This document shows, in pieces, positions 18,693-26,295 of a DNA stretch of 51,146 nt (its first letter is position 1; each line of letters starts with the position of its first letter). Origin of the DNA: Pseudomonadota bacterium. GTDB taxonomy: Bacteria; Pseudomonadota; Alphaproteobacteria; Rhizobiales; Beijerinckiaceae. A model generated the notes under the pieces. That model had not been told where the DNA came from and made no database searches. It saw nothing but the letters and a program-made list of their open reading frames with translations. The position numbers were made by a program, and so were the translations under genes. The stretch is from assembly GCA_023386155.1 (NCBI GenBank), contig JAEWKH010000005.1, positions 1-51,146 of the forward strand, in the 5' to 3' direction.

Positions 18693-18924
18693 TTGGGATC
18701 CGGCGTCTACAGGCTGATCGGGGCAGGCGGCGGGCCGGTGGGCAATGCGGTCTGGCTCGTCTTCCTGGCGGCGCTCCTGACGGCCTTCCTACGGCATAGC
18801 CCGTCAGGGCCTGTTGCCCTCCTGGCTCGGCCATGTCCACGTCACGAGGTTCACCCCATATCTGGCCATCCTGGCCGGGATCTTCCTGCTCTATGGGCTG
18901 TACCGGCCCAAAGCCGAGCGGTGA
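18693..18924 (+). pseudogene. frameshifted remnant of a small two-helix membrane protein
   Basis: Two coding-like hydrophobic stretches lie in different frames. The first is NAVWLVFLAALLTAFLRH at about 18740-18795. The second runs in the +1 frame from about 18809, RFTPYLAILAGIFLLYGLY, ending KAER and TGA at 18924. The second frame has a stop just upstream (about 18779) and no start codon, so a one-base indel near 18800 is the simplest reading. I do not recognise the family. It follows lepA divergently and is itself followed by a family B palindrome. Confidence 0.4.
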
Positions 18925-18932
18925 GAGGTTCA

Positions 18933-18976
18933 GGGCATCGGACCCGAGAGTGGAGCCACTTTCCGGCCCGATGCCC
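18933..18976. repeat. dispersed palindromic repeat, family B (single hairpin)
   Basis: GGGCATCGGACCCGAGAGTGG pairs with the CCACTTTCCGGCCCGATGCCC half. It lies between the membrane-protein remnant and the convergent secreted two-repeat protein and could act as a terminator-like hairpin. Confidence 0.7.
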
Positions 18977-18992
18977 TTTCGACGCTTCAGGC

Positions 18993-19397
18993 TTAACGGG
19001 CGCACTCGACGGGTACGCGCTGGTCGGTGCCCTGGACCAGGACGGTCCGGCATGGAATGCCGTTGATGACCCGGATCTCATGGGGAGCAGCCGTGGGGAA
19101 CGCGGAGGCCGGCGTGCCGGACACGGGGGCCCCGGACGGAGGGCCGACGAGCACGCTGCCGGTGGTCGTCGGATCCATGCCGATCATGCCCGTGGGGCTG
19201 GCGCACTGGACCGGGATGCGCGTGTTGCTCGCCCGGTCGAGAATGGTGCGGCAGGGCACCCCGTTGATGGTCTGGACTTCGTGCGGAGCGGCATTCGGGA
19301 AGGGGGAGCCCGGCGTGCCGCTGGTCTGGGCCTGGGCCAGGCCGAGGGTGCCGAGCATCATGAGGCCGGCGCTGGCGATGATCGTCGCTGTCTTCAA
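18993..19397 (-). CDS. secreted protein with two internal tandem repeats
   Basis: About 134 residues. A signal peptide ends near ALAQAQ (GLMMLGTLGLAQAQ). The mature protein contains the same ~35-residue unit twice: FPNAAPHEVQTINGVPCRT followed by IPVQCA, then FPTAAPHEIRVINGIPCRT followed by VPVECA. Each unit has two cysteines, suggesting one disulfide per unit. The linker is Gly/Pro/Thr-rich. I prefer TTG 19397 as the start because GGAGGAGG lies five bases upstream, inside what would be the first codons from ATG 19412. Function is unknown; the location should be periplasm or outside. Confidence 0.8.
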   Translation of the reverse strand: MKTATIIASAGLMMLGTLGLAQAQTSGTPGSPFPNAAPHEVQTINGVPCRTILDRASNTRIPVQCASPTGMIGMDPTTTGSVLVGPPSGAPVSGTPASAFPTAAPHEIRVINGIPCRTVLVQGTDQRVPVECAR

Positions 19398-19521
19398 GGA
19401 AACCTCCTCCATCGATGGGACTATTGGCCGCTTTCCGCGGACAGGAGGTTTAACGCGTCAGGCGAAGATGGTTCCCGAGGTCGCACAGCACTTCTAGGGG
19501 CGCCGCCATTGGCATGGTGCT

Positions 19522-20613
19522 CTAACGCCCCTGTTCCAGGATGCGCGAGATCACCTTGGCGGTGTAATCCACCATCGGGACGATGCGGGCATAGTTCAGC
19601 CGGGTCGGGCCGATGACGCCCAGGACGCCGACGATCTTCTGGCTGCCGTCCCGGAAGGGGGCGGCGATCATCGAGGAGCCGGAGAGCGAGAAGAGCTTGT
19701 TCTCCGAGCCGATGAAGATGCGTACCCCTTCGCCGCCCTCGGCGCGGCTCAGGAGGTCGATCACGTCGGTCTGGGTCTCCAGGTCCGAGAAGAGCAGGCG
19801 GATGCGTTCCAGGTCCTCGGCGGCCTTCAGGTCGTCGAGGAGGTTGGCCTGCCCGCGCACGATGAGCTGGCGGGAATCGGCCGGCCCCACCGTGGTGGCA
19901 AGCCCCGCCTCCACGAGCCTGGCCGTGAGCGTGTCGAGCTCGCGCTCCATCTCCTCGCGGCGGGTCTGGATCTCGCTCTTGATGTCGCCGAGCGTCTTGC
20001 CCTGGATCCGGGCGTTCAGGAAATTCCCGGCTTCCACCAGGGCGCCGGCGGGCAGGCCGGGGGGCAGGTCGAGGAGGCGGTTTTCCACCGAGCCGTCCTC
20101 GGAGACCAGCACCACGAGGGCGCGGACCGGGTCGAGGCGGACGAATTCGATGTGCCTGAGGCGGGCATTGGACTTGGAGGTCACGACCACGCCGGCGCCG
20201 CGCGAGACGCCCGACAGGAGCGCCGAGGCCTCGGCGAGCGCCGTTTCCAGGGTGTGGCCGGAGGCGGCGGCCCGCATCTGCGCCTCGATGCGCGAGCGCT
20301 CCTCGGAGGTGACGTCGCCGATTTCCATCATGGCGTCGACGAAGAAGCGTAGGCCCGTCTCCGTCGGCAGGCGGCCGGCGCTGGTATGCGGCGCGTAGAT
20401 CAGGCCCGCGGTCTCCAGGTCGGCCATCACGTTGCGGATCGAGGCCGGCGAGAGCGTCATCGGCAGGATGCGCGAGAGGTTGCGCGAGCCCACGGGCTCG
20501 CCGGTGATCAGGTAGCTCTCGACGATCTGGCGGAAGATTTCGCGGGAACGGTCGTTCAGCTCCGCGATGGCGCGGGTTTCCGACAGAAGGGAAAATGGAC
20601 CGGTTGGATGCAT
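19522..20613 (-). CDS. hrcA: heat-inducible transcription repressor HrcA
   Basis: Represses chaperone genes by binding CIRCE and is itself kept active by GroE. The protein has 363 residues. The N-terminal winged helix includes EIFRQIVESYLITGEPVGSR and PASIRNVMADLE, followed by SAGRLPTETGLRFF. The C-terminal sensor domain ends with VVGVLGVIGPTR-like GVLGVIGPTRLNYARIV. It is divergent from rph, the usual alphaproteobacterial arrangement. grpE, often adjacent, is instead 17 kb away. No CIRCE element is visible near hrcA, dnaK or grpE, so its target here should be groESL elsewhere. Confidence 0.97.
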   Translation of the reverse strand: MHPTGPFSLLSETRAIAELNDRSREIFRQIVESYLITGEPVGSRNLSRILPMTLSPASIRNVMADLETAGLIYAPHTSAGRLPTETGLRFFVDAMMEIGDVTSEERSRIEAQMRAAASGHTLETALAEASALLSGVSRGAGVVVTSKSNARLRHIEFVRLDPVRALVVLVSEDGSVENRLLDLPPGLPAGALVEAGNFLNARIQGKTLGDIKSEIQTRREEMERELDTLTARLVEAGLATTVGPADSRQLIVRGQANLLDDLKAAEDLERIRLLFSDLETQTDVIDLLSRAEGGEGVRIFIGSENKLFSLSGSSMIAAPFRDGSQKIVGVLGVIGPTRLNYARIVPMVDYTAKVISRILEQGR

Positions 20614-20659
20614 TCGAAGGGTTCTACGCTCTCACAATTCCACCCTGCAAGTCAGCATT

Positions 20660-20688
20660 ATGTGCGGATCGAAGGCCCCTTCGGCAAG
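20660..20688 (-). promoter_or_regulatory. weak sigma-32-like promoter candidate for hrcA
   Basis: CTTGCCG, a 14-base spacer and CCGCACAT lie 47 bp before the hrcA start. The spacing equals the dnaK and grpE candidates in this window, but the -10 match is poorer. Confidence 0.3.
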
Positions 20689-20759
20689 CCTTGCGCTTGC
20701 CTAATCCGCGTCCGGGCTTCAAACAGGCGGGGAATCGAGATTTTTCAGGAGAACCCGCC

Positions 20760-21473
20760 ATGCGCCCGTCCAACCGCGCCCCCGACGAACTGCGTCCCGT
20801 GACCTTGGAGCGCGGCGTCGCGCGCTATGCGGAAGGCTCCTGCCTGGTTTCCTTCGGCAACACGAAGGTGATCTGCACCGCCTCGCTCGAAGAGAAGGGC
20901 CCGCCGTGGCTGCGCGGCACCGGCCGGGGCTGGGTGACGGCGGAATATTCCATGCTGCCCCGCGCCACCCATGAGCGCACCCGCCGCGAGGTCAATTCCG
21001 GCAAGCCGTCGGGCCGCACCCAAGAGATACAGCGCCTCATCGGCCGCTCGCTCCGCGCCGTCGTCAACCTGCCCGCCATCGGCGAGCGGCAGATCGTCGT
21101 CGATTGCGACGTGATTCAGGCCGACGGCGGCACCCGCACGGCGTCGATCACCGGCGCTTGGGTGGCCCTGCACGATTGCTTCGCCTGGATGCAGAGCCGC
21201 TCGATCATCTCGATCAACCCCCTGCGCGAGCCCGTCGCCGCCATCTCCTGCGGCATCTACCAGGGCAAGCCGGTCCTCGATCTCGATTATGCGGAGGATT
21301 CCGCCGCCGAGACCGATGCCAATTTCGTGATCACGGGCTCCGGCGGCATCGTCGAGGTGCAGGGCACGGCCGAGGGCAAGCCCTTCTCCGAGGAGGAGTT
21401 CCTGAGCCTGCTCCGCCTCGCCAAGACCGGCGTGGCGCAGCTGGTGGACCTCCAGAAGAAGGCGGTGGCATGA
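20760..21473 (+). CDS. rph: ribonuclease PH
   Basis: A phosphorolytic 3'-5' exoribonuclease that trims tRNA 3' ends, active as a hexamer. The protein has 237 residues, the standard length. It opens MRPSNRAPDELRPV and has the signature GRGWVTAEYSMLPRATH, the R-x-GR segment SGRTQEIQRLIGRSLRA, and the phosphate/metal region DCDVIQADGGTRTASITGA. AGGAGA precedes ATG 20760. Its stop overlaps rdgB's start (ATGA), so the two are an operon. Confidence 0.98.
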   Translation: MRPSNRAPDELRPVTLERGVARYAEGSCLVSFGNTKVICTASLEEKGPPWLRGTGRGWVTAEYSMLPRATHERTRREVNSGKPSGRTQEIQRLIGRSLRAVVNLPAIGERQIVVDCDVIQADGGTRTASITGAWVALHDCFAWMQSRSIISINPLREPVAAISCGIYQGKPVLDLDYAEDSAAETDANFVITGSGGIVEVQGTAEGKPFSEEEFLSLLRLAKTGVAQLVDLQKKAVA

Positions 21474-22111
21474 GCACGCACCGGCCCCTGACCGGCAAGG
21501 TCGTCATCGCCACCCACAATGCCGGCAAGCTGCGAGAGATGCAGGAGCTGCTCGCGCCCTTCGGCATCGAGGCCGTATCGGCGGGCGAGCTCGGCCTGCC
21601 CGTTCCCGACGAGACCGGCCACATGTTCGCCGAGAACGCCGCCATCAAGGCCCATGCGGCGGCCAAGGCCACAGGCCTGCCGGCGCTCTCGGACGATTCC
21701 GGCCTGTGCGTCCATGCCCTGGATGGGGCTCCGGGCCTGTTCACGGCCGACTGGGCCGGCCCGAAGAGGGATTTCCATGCCGCCATGGAGCGGGTGGAGC
21801 GCGAGCTTTCGAAGCGCGAGGCCACGGACCGCCGGGCCCATTTCGTCTCCGCGCTCGTCATCGCCTGGCCCGACGGGCATGAGGAACTCTTCGAGGGGCG
21901 CGTCTTCGGCCAGGTCGTCTGGCCGCCGCGCGGCGACAAGGGCTTCGGCTACGACCCCATGTTCCAGCCGGACGGCTTCGCCGAGACTTTCGGGGAGATT
22001 TCGTCCGAGGAGAAGCACGGCATCGACTGGTCGAAGCCGGAGCCGGAAGGCCTGTCCCACCGCGCCCGCGCCTTCGTGAAGCTGGCGGCGGGGTGCCTAC
22101 ACCGGGTCTGA
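21470..22111 (+). CDS. rdgB: XTP/dITP (non-canonical purine NTP) pyrophosphatase
   Basis: Hydrolyses XTP, ITP and dITP to monophosphates, keeping deaminated purines out of nucleic acids. The protein has 213 residues. The family motifs are VIATHNAGKLREM near the start, DDSGLCVHALDGAPG in the middle, and GDKGFGYDPMF with ISHRA-like LSHRARAF at the end. It is translationally coupled to rph. In many relatives hemW follows directly; here a repeat and an inverted DUF2852/TetR pair lie between. Confidence 0.97.
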   Translation: MSTHRPLTGKVVIATHNAGKLREMQELLAPFGIEAVSAGELGLPVPDETGHMFAENAAIKAHAAAKATGLPALSDDSGLCVHALDGAPGLFTADWAGPKRDFHAAMERVERELSKREATDRRAHFVSALVIAWPDGHEELFEGRVFGQVVWPPRGDKGFGYDPMFQPDGFAETFGEISSEEKHGIDWSKPEPEGLSHRARAFVKLAAGCLHRV

Positions 22112-22172
22112 TGGATATAGCATCCTGGCCGCACCTGTGCGGGCATATCGCCTTTATGAAGCAATAACCTGA

Positions 22173-22280
22173 GCCTCTCCTGATGGCCGCCGCAGGCGGC
22201 GTCTCGAAGGATCAGGGCGCCTCCAGAGGCCACTGGAGCCTCCTTCGAGACGCAGCTGCGCTGCTCCTCAGGATGAGGAT
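22173..22280. repeat. palindromic intergenic repeat, family C (copy 1)
   Basis: Arms of the form CTCTCCTGATGG...GTCTCGAAGG face CCTTCGAGACGC...CTCCTCAGGATGAGG around a CCTCCAGAGGCCACTGGAG centre. Similar copies lie at 31441 and 32909. This resembles a repeat type common in Hyphomicrobiales genomes. Confidence 0.8.
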
Positions 22281-22331
22281 TGAGGGAGACGTAGCCGGAT
22301 TTGAGGACGTGGGTGGCCCGCGCGGGTATTG

Positions 22332-22363
22332 TGAAAAGAAAAGAGCGCCCCGAAGGGCGCTCT
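22332..22363 (-). terminator. rho-independent terminator of the DUF2852 gene
   Basis: AGAGCGCCC pairs with GGGCGCTCT around CGAA. On the minus strand a TTTTCTTTTC tail follows. Confidence 0.87.
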
Positions 22364-22379
22364 ACGGGCTGGTTACCGG

Positions 22380-22856
22380 TTACACGTTCGTCGGGCCGTT
22401 GCCCCGGCGCTTGGCCATGTAGGCGTCGAACTCCTCGCGGTCCTTGGCCCGCTTCAGCTCCTCGACGAAGTTGCGGAACTCGCGGGCCTCCTCGTCGAGC
22501 TTACGGCGCTCCTCTTCGAGGCGCTCGAGCTCGCTGCGCCGGTACTCGTCGAAGGCCGCGTTGCCCGTGCTGGCGAAGCCGCCGAAACCCGCGGGGCCGC
22601 GCGACGAAAAGAAGTCGTCCCGAGCACGCCCGAAGGTGTCACGGAAGAAGGACTTGGCCTCGTCGTATTTCGGATATCCACACATTTTCCACACCAGATA
22701 GGCCAGCGCGAGCGGCCAGACGAAGATGAAGCCCAGAATGATGCCGGCGATCTCGAGGCCGCGTCCGGGCCGGCGCCCGCAGCGGTGATGAGTGCCGTTG
22801 TTCCAGGGGCCCGCATGCGGGCCCGCGTTCCAGGCGGCGGAGGCAGAGTCAGACAT
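22380..22856 (-). CDS. DUF2852 family membrane protein
   Basis: A 158-residue protein. A short N-terminal His/Gly-rich part is followed by one hydrophobic helix (GLEIAGIILGFIFVWPLALAYLVWK). A highly charged C-terminal half with coiled-coil character follows (RRSELERLEEERRKLDEEA, then the family-typical FVEELKRAKDREEFDAYM). I start at ATG 22856 (MSDSAS); the reading from 22916 runs through the palindromic operator. Members of this Hyphomicrobiales family have no assigned function. Its promoter should overlap the palindrome at 22868-22892. Confidence 0.88.
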   Translation of the reverse strand: MSDSASAAWNAGPHAGPWNNGTHHRCGRRPGRGLEIAGIILGFIFVWPLALAYLVWKMCGYPKYDEAKSFFRDTFGRARDDFFSSRGPAGFGGFASTGNAAFDEYRRSELERLEEERRKLDEEAREFRNFVEELKRAKDREEFDAYMAKRRGNGPTNV

Positions 22857-22867
22857 TGGAGGTCCCC

Positions 22868-22892
22868 ATGTTAATGCTAACAACATTAACAT
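22868..22892. promoter_or_regulatory. perfect palindromic operator ATGTTAATG-N7-CATTAACAT
   Basis: Nine-base arms are perfectly inverted around seven bases, with a second overlapping inverted pair TGTTA-ATGC-TAACA. It lies 12 bp before the DUF2852 start and 43 bp after the tetR stop. The size and symmetry fit a TetR-family dimer site, so the adjacent regulator is the natural candidate. Confidence 0.65.
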
Positions 22893-22934
22893 GCGGATCG
22901 ATTTTGGCGCTTTCAAGAGAGGTGGGGCCGATTA

Positions 22935-23603
22935 TTATGCCGAGCTGTCGGAACGGCCCTTCATGGCGCCGTGGACGAGGGCGAGCACGCCGGCCCGGAG
23001 CAGCTCGTACTTGTCCGGCAGGCCGGGGCCCTTCGGCAGCTGGCCGGCCGCGTCGAGGGTCGCGATGCCGTGGGACAGGGCCCAGACCTCGATGGCGATG
23101 AAGCGGACATCGACGCTCTGGAAGCCCTCCGGAAAGGTCTCGGACAGGGCCTGCACCAGGAAATCGAAGGCATTGCCGACGGGCTTGCCGCCGCTCTGGA
23201 CGCTTTTCGCCCAGAACGGGCCGCAGGAAGCCTCGCTCTCGGCAGGCTTGGCCGAGAACATGGCGGTGTAGAAGCCCGGCTCCTGTTCGGCGAAGGCGAG
23301 ATAGGCCTCGCCCATGCGGGTGAAGCGCTCCAGGGCCGTTCCCTCGCTCTGCAGGGCCCGCCCGAGCCGTCTTGCCAGCTCGTCGTAGCCGCGGAAGGCG
23401 ACCTCGGCCACGAGCGCATCCCGGCCCCGGAAATGGCGGTAGAGGGCAGCCGGCGTCACGCCCACGAGCTTGGCCGCGTCGGCCAGGGTGAACCCGCCGA
23501 TGCCCCTTTCGGCGATGAAGCGCTGCGCCGCCTCGATCAGCGCCTCCTTCAGGTTGCCGTGGTGATAGCCCTGCCGGTCGAACGGGCCGCGCCAATGCCG
23601 CAT
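22935..23603 (-). CDS. TetR/AcrR-family transcriptional regulator (WHG-type C-domain)
   Basis: A 222-residue DNA-binding regulator. The helix-turn-helix at about residues 30-55 reads FTLADAAKLVGVTPAALYRHF. The C-terminal ligand domain has the WHG-like pattern (EQEPGFYTAMFS, then EVWALSHGIATL). AGGAG lies upstream of ATG 23603. The ligand is unknown. It is transcribed toward DUF2852, and the palindrome between them may be its site, although autoregulation would need a second site upstream of 23603. The gene pair sits inverted between rdgB and hemW. Confidence 0.9.
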   Translation of the reverse strand: MRHWRGPFDRQGYHHGNLKEALIEAAQRFIAERGIGGFTLADAAKLVGVTPAALYRHFRGRDALVAEVAFRGYDELARRLGRALQSEGTALERFTRMGEAYLAFAEQEPGFYTAMFSAKPAESEASCGPFWAKSVQSGGKPVGNAFDFLVQALSETFPEGFQSVDVRFIAIEVWALSHGIATLDAAGQLPKGPGLPDKYELLRAGVLALVHGAMKGRSDSSA

Positions 23604-23716
23604 GGTGGATCCTAACTCCTGAGCCCAACGATCTTAAAGCTCCCCTGCGGCAGAAGCCAGAACGGAAGGCTCTCCAGGGTGAACAACCTTGTGAGCGAAG
23701 TGGTTCAGAAGAGTTT

Positions 23717-23757
23717 GCGTGAACTTCCCTCCCCACAAGGGGGAGGGAAGTTCACGC
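23717..23757. repeat. perfect 18-bp hairpin with family D core
   Basis: GCGTGAACTTCCCTCCCC is exactly inverted around ACAAG, ending 56 bp before the hemW start. It shares the CTCCCC-ACAAGG-GGGAG core of the larger family D repeats. It could cap the 3' end of an upstream transcript or lie in the hemW leader. Confidence 0.8.
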
Positions 23758-23813
23758 TGCAACGCGACACCGGCACCCGTGACGGGACGCCCGTGAACTG
23801 CCATATAGGCCCC

Positions 23814-24974
23814 ATGATCGATCATCCGACGCGCGATGTGGGCTTTGGCGTCTATGTCCATTGGCCCTTCTGCGCCTCCAAGTGCCCCTATTGCGACTTC
23901 AACAGCCATGTCCGCCACCAGCCGGTGGACCAGGAGCGGTTTCTCGCGGCCTTCCGCCAAGAGATCGCCCACACAGCCTCGCGCATTCCCGGGCGGAGTG
24001 TCACGAGCATCTTCTTCGGGGGCGGCACGCCCTCGCTCATGAGGCCGGAAACCGTGGGGGCGATCCTCGACGCCATCGGCGGCGCCTGGGCCGTCGATCC
24101 CAAGGCCGAAGTGACCCTGGAGGCCAATCCCACCAGCGTCGAGGCGGAGCGCTTCCGCGGTTACCGGGCAGCCGGCATCAACCGGGTCTCCCTCGGCGTC
24201 CAGGCGCTCAACGACCCGGATCTGAAGCGCCTCGGGAGGATGCATTCGGTAGAGGAAGCCCTGGGGGCGGTGAAGATCGCGGCCTCCATCTTCGAGCGAT
24301 ATTCCTTCGATCTCATCTATGCCCGCCCGGGCCAGACCCCGCAGGCCTGGGGGGCGGAGCTGGAGCAGGCCATCGCCCATGCGGTGGAGCACCTCTCGCT
24401 CTACCAGCTCACCATCGAGCCCGGCACCTGGTTCCAGCGTCTCTACGATGCGGGCAAGATCACGGTCCCGGACGAGGAGACGGGCCGCGCGCTCTATGAC
24501 ATCACCCAGGAAGTCTGCGCGAAGCACGGCCTCCCGGCCTACGAGATCTCGAACCACGCCAGGCCCGGCGCGGAATCCCGCCACAACCTGCTCTACTGGC
24601 GCTACGGCGAATATGCGGGCATCGGGCCCGGTGCCCATGGGCGACTGGTGACAGGCAACGCGCGGCTCGCCACCGCGACCGAGAAGCACCCGGAGACGTG
24701 GCTGGAGCGCGTGGAGCGCGAGGGCCACGGCGTGATCGACGAGGAGGTTCTGACCTCGGAGGCCGAGGGCGACGAGTTCCTGCTCATGGGGCTGCGCCTG
24801 AAGGAGGGCGTCGACCCGCGCCGCTTCGAGGCGTTCACGGGCAGGACGTTGAACGAGAGGCGCCTGCGGATCCTCGAAGAGGAGGGACTGGTCCGCCATG
24901 ATGGCTCACGCCTCGCCGTGACCCCGAAGGGGTTCCCGGTGCTCAACGCGGTGATTGCGGAACTGGCGGCTTAG
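23814..24974 (+). CDS. hemW: radical SAM heme chaperone HemW
   Basis: Binds heme and is thought to insert it into respiratory proteins; formerly annotated as a coproporphyrinogen III oxidase. The protein has 386 residues. The radical SAM cluster motif CASKCPYCDF lies at about residues 21-30, followed by FFGGGTPSLM and the C-terminal HemW domain with GPGAHGRL and FLLMGLRLKEGV. I start at ATG 23814 (MIDHPTRDVGFGVYVHWPF); the open frame upstream runs through the hairpin repeat. In relatives it often follows rdgB directly. Confidence 0.95.
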   Translation: MIDHPTRDVGFGVYVHWPFCASKCPYCDFNSHVRHQPVDQERFLAAFRQEIAHTASRIPGRSVTSIFFGGGTPSLMRPETVGAILDAIGGAWAVDPKAEVTLEANPTSVEAERFRGYRAAGINRVSLGVQALNDPDLKRLGRMHSVEEALGAVKIAASIFERYSFDLIYARPGQTPQAWGAELEQAIAHAVEHLSLYQLTIEPGTWFQRLYDAGKITVPDEETGRALYDITQEVCAKHGLPAYEISNHARPGAESRHNLLYWRYGEYAGIGPGAHGRLVTGNARLATATEKHPETWLERVEREGHGVIDEEVLTSEAEGDEFLLMGLRLKEGVDPRRFEAFTGRTLNERRLRILEEEGLVRHDGSRLAVTPKGFPVLNAVIAELAA

Positions 24975-24984
24975 AAAACGCCAC

Positions 24985-25184
24985 CGTCATCCCGGGGCGC
25001 CGTAGGCGAGCCCGGAATCCATAACTACTGACGATGCAGAAATGAGCGCGGCACCAATTGCCGCTTCGCCTCTCGAACGGTCGTGGTTATGGGTCCCAGC
25101 CTGCGCGGGGATAACAGAGTTGAGGTTCGGATATCTTATTCTCGTAACGATCCCGGAGCGGCTCCGCCGTCCGGGATGACACGG
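24985..25184. repeat. composite palindromic repeat, family E
   Basis: The left part contains TCATCCCGGGGCGCCG and GAGCCCGGAATCCATAAC; the centre has a matching GTTATGGGTCCC arm; the right end carries CCCGGAGCGGCTCCGCCG and TCCGGGATGAC. It fills the gap between the convergent hemW and gshB genes and should form stacked hairpins. Confidence 0.7.
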
Positions 25185-25187
25185 TCT

Positions 25188-26132
25188 TTACCGCCCCACC
25201 TTGCTCTCGATCACGTCCCACACCGTCACGGCCAGATCCGGTCCGCCGAGGCGCTTGATGGCGCGGATGCCCGTGGGGGCCGTCACGTTGATCTCGGTGA
25301 GGTTGCCGTCGATCACGTCGATGCCCACGAGGATGAGGCCCATGCGCTTGAGGTCGGGGCCGATGGTCTCGCAGATCTCGCGCTCGCGCGGCGTCAGGTC
25401 CGTGGGCTTCGCCGCGCCGCCGCGCACCATGTTGGAGCGGATGTCGTTGGCGGCCGGAACGCGGTTGATGGCGCCCGCCGCCTCGCCGTCGATGAGGATG
25501 ATGCGCTTGTCGCCTTCGGTGATCCTGGGCAGGAATCGCTGGATCACCCAGGGCTCGCGGAACAGGTTGGCGAAGAGGTCGTAGAGCGATCCGAAATTGG
25601 GGTCCTCCCGGCCGACCTTGAACACGCTCGCGCCGCCATGGCCGTAGAGCGGCTTCATCACCACGTCCCCATGCTCGCGCCGGAACTCCTCGATCTCCTG
25701 CTTGTCGCGGGAGATCAGCGTCGGGGGCATCAGGTGCGGGAAATGGGTGACGAAGATCTTTTCCGGCGCGTTGCGCACATGGGTCGGATCGTTGACCACC
25801 AGGGTCTTCGGATGGATGCGCTCGAGAAAATGCGTGGCCGTGATGTAGGCCAGGTCGAAGGGCGGGTCCTGGCGCATGAGAACGGCATCGACAGTGGACA
25901 GGTCGACCCGCTCGGGTGTTCCGAGGGTGAAATGATCGCCTTCCACGTCGCGCGCTTCGATGGATTCCGCCATCGCGATCACCGCGCCGTCCCGGAGGGA
26001 CAGGCGGTCGGGCGTGTAGTGCAGGACCCGGTGCCCACGCCGCTGGGCTTCGAGCAGCAGCGCGAAGCCGGTATCGCCCGCGATCTTGATGCTGCGGATG
26101 TGATCCATCTGGAACGCAACGGTGAGGGTCAT
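25188..26132 (-). CDS. gshB: glutathione synthetase
   Basis: ATP-grasp ligase that joins gamma-glutamylcysteine and glycine. The protein has 314 residues, the normal length. It starts MTLTVAFQMDHIRSIKIAGD and has the family segments MRQDPPFD, HPKTLVVNDP, DVVMKPLYGHGG, FLPRITEGDKRIILIDGE and the C-terminal GIDVIDGNLTEINVTAPTG. AAGGAG precedes the start. In many Hyphomicrobiales it follows yraN; here a lipid kinase, DUF1127 and LysR genes separate them. Confidence 0.97.
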   Translation of the reverse strand: MTLTVAFQMDHIRSIKIAGDTGFALLLEAQRRGHRVLHYTPDRLSLRDGAVIAMAESIEARDVEGDHFTLGTPERVDLSTVDAVLMRQDPPFDLAYITATHFLERIHPKTLVVNDPTHVRNAPEKIFVTHFPHLMPPTLISRDKQEIEEFRREHGDVVMKPLYGHGGASVFKVGREDPNFGSLYDLFANLFREPWVIQRFLPRITEGDKRIILIDGEAAGAINRVPAANDIRSNMVRGGAAKPTDLTPREREICETIGPDLKRMGLILVGIDVIDGNLTEINVTAPTGIRAIKRLGGPDLAVTVWDVIESKVGR

Positions 26133-26295
26133 GCGTCAGGTCTCCTTGGGACGAGGGTTATTGGCCTTAAAACGGAGGATGGCAACTCTTCTTCGTGGGC
26201 AGCGTGAACGAAAGCAGGGCAGGCGTGTTGTTCAACGGCCCCGCTTCGAGCCTTGGCCCTTGCGGATCCTCTCACGCTTTTCCATGTGTCAGTCC

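Noticed and set aside
20614..20759. CIRCE element near hrcA, and likewise near dnaK and grpE
   Set aside because: No TTAGCACTC-N9-GAGTGCTAA-like sequence was found on either strand of the hrcA-rph, dnaK or grpE upstream regions.
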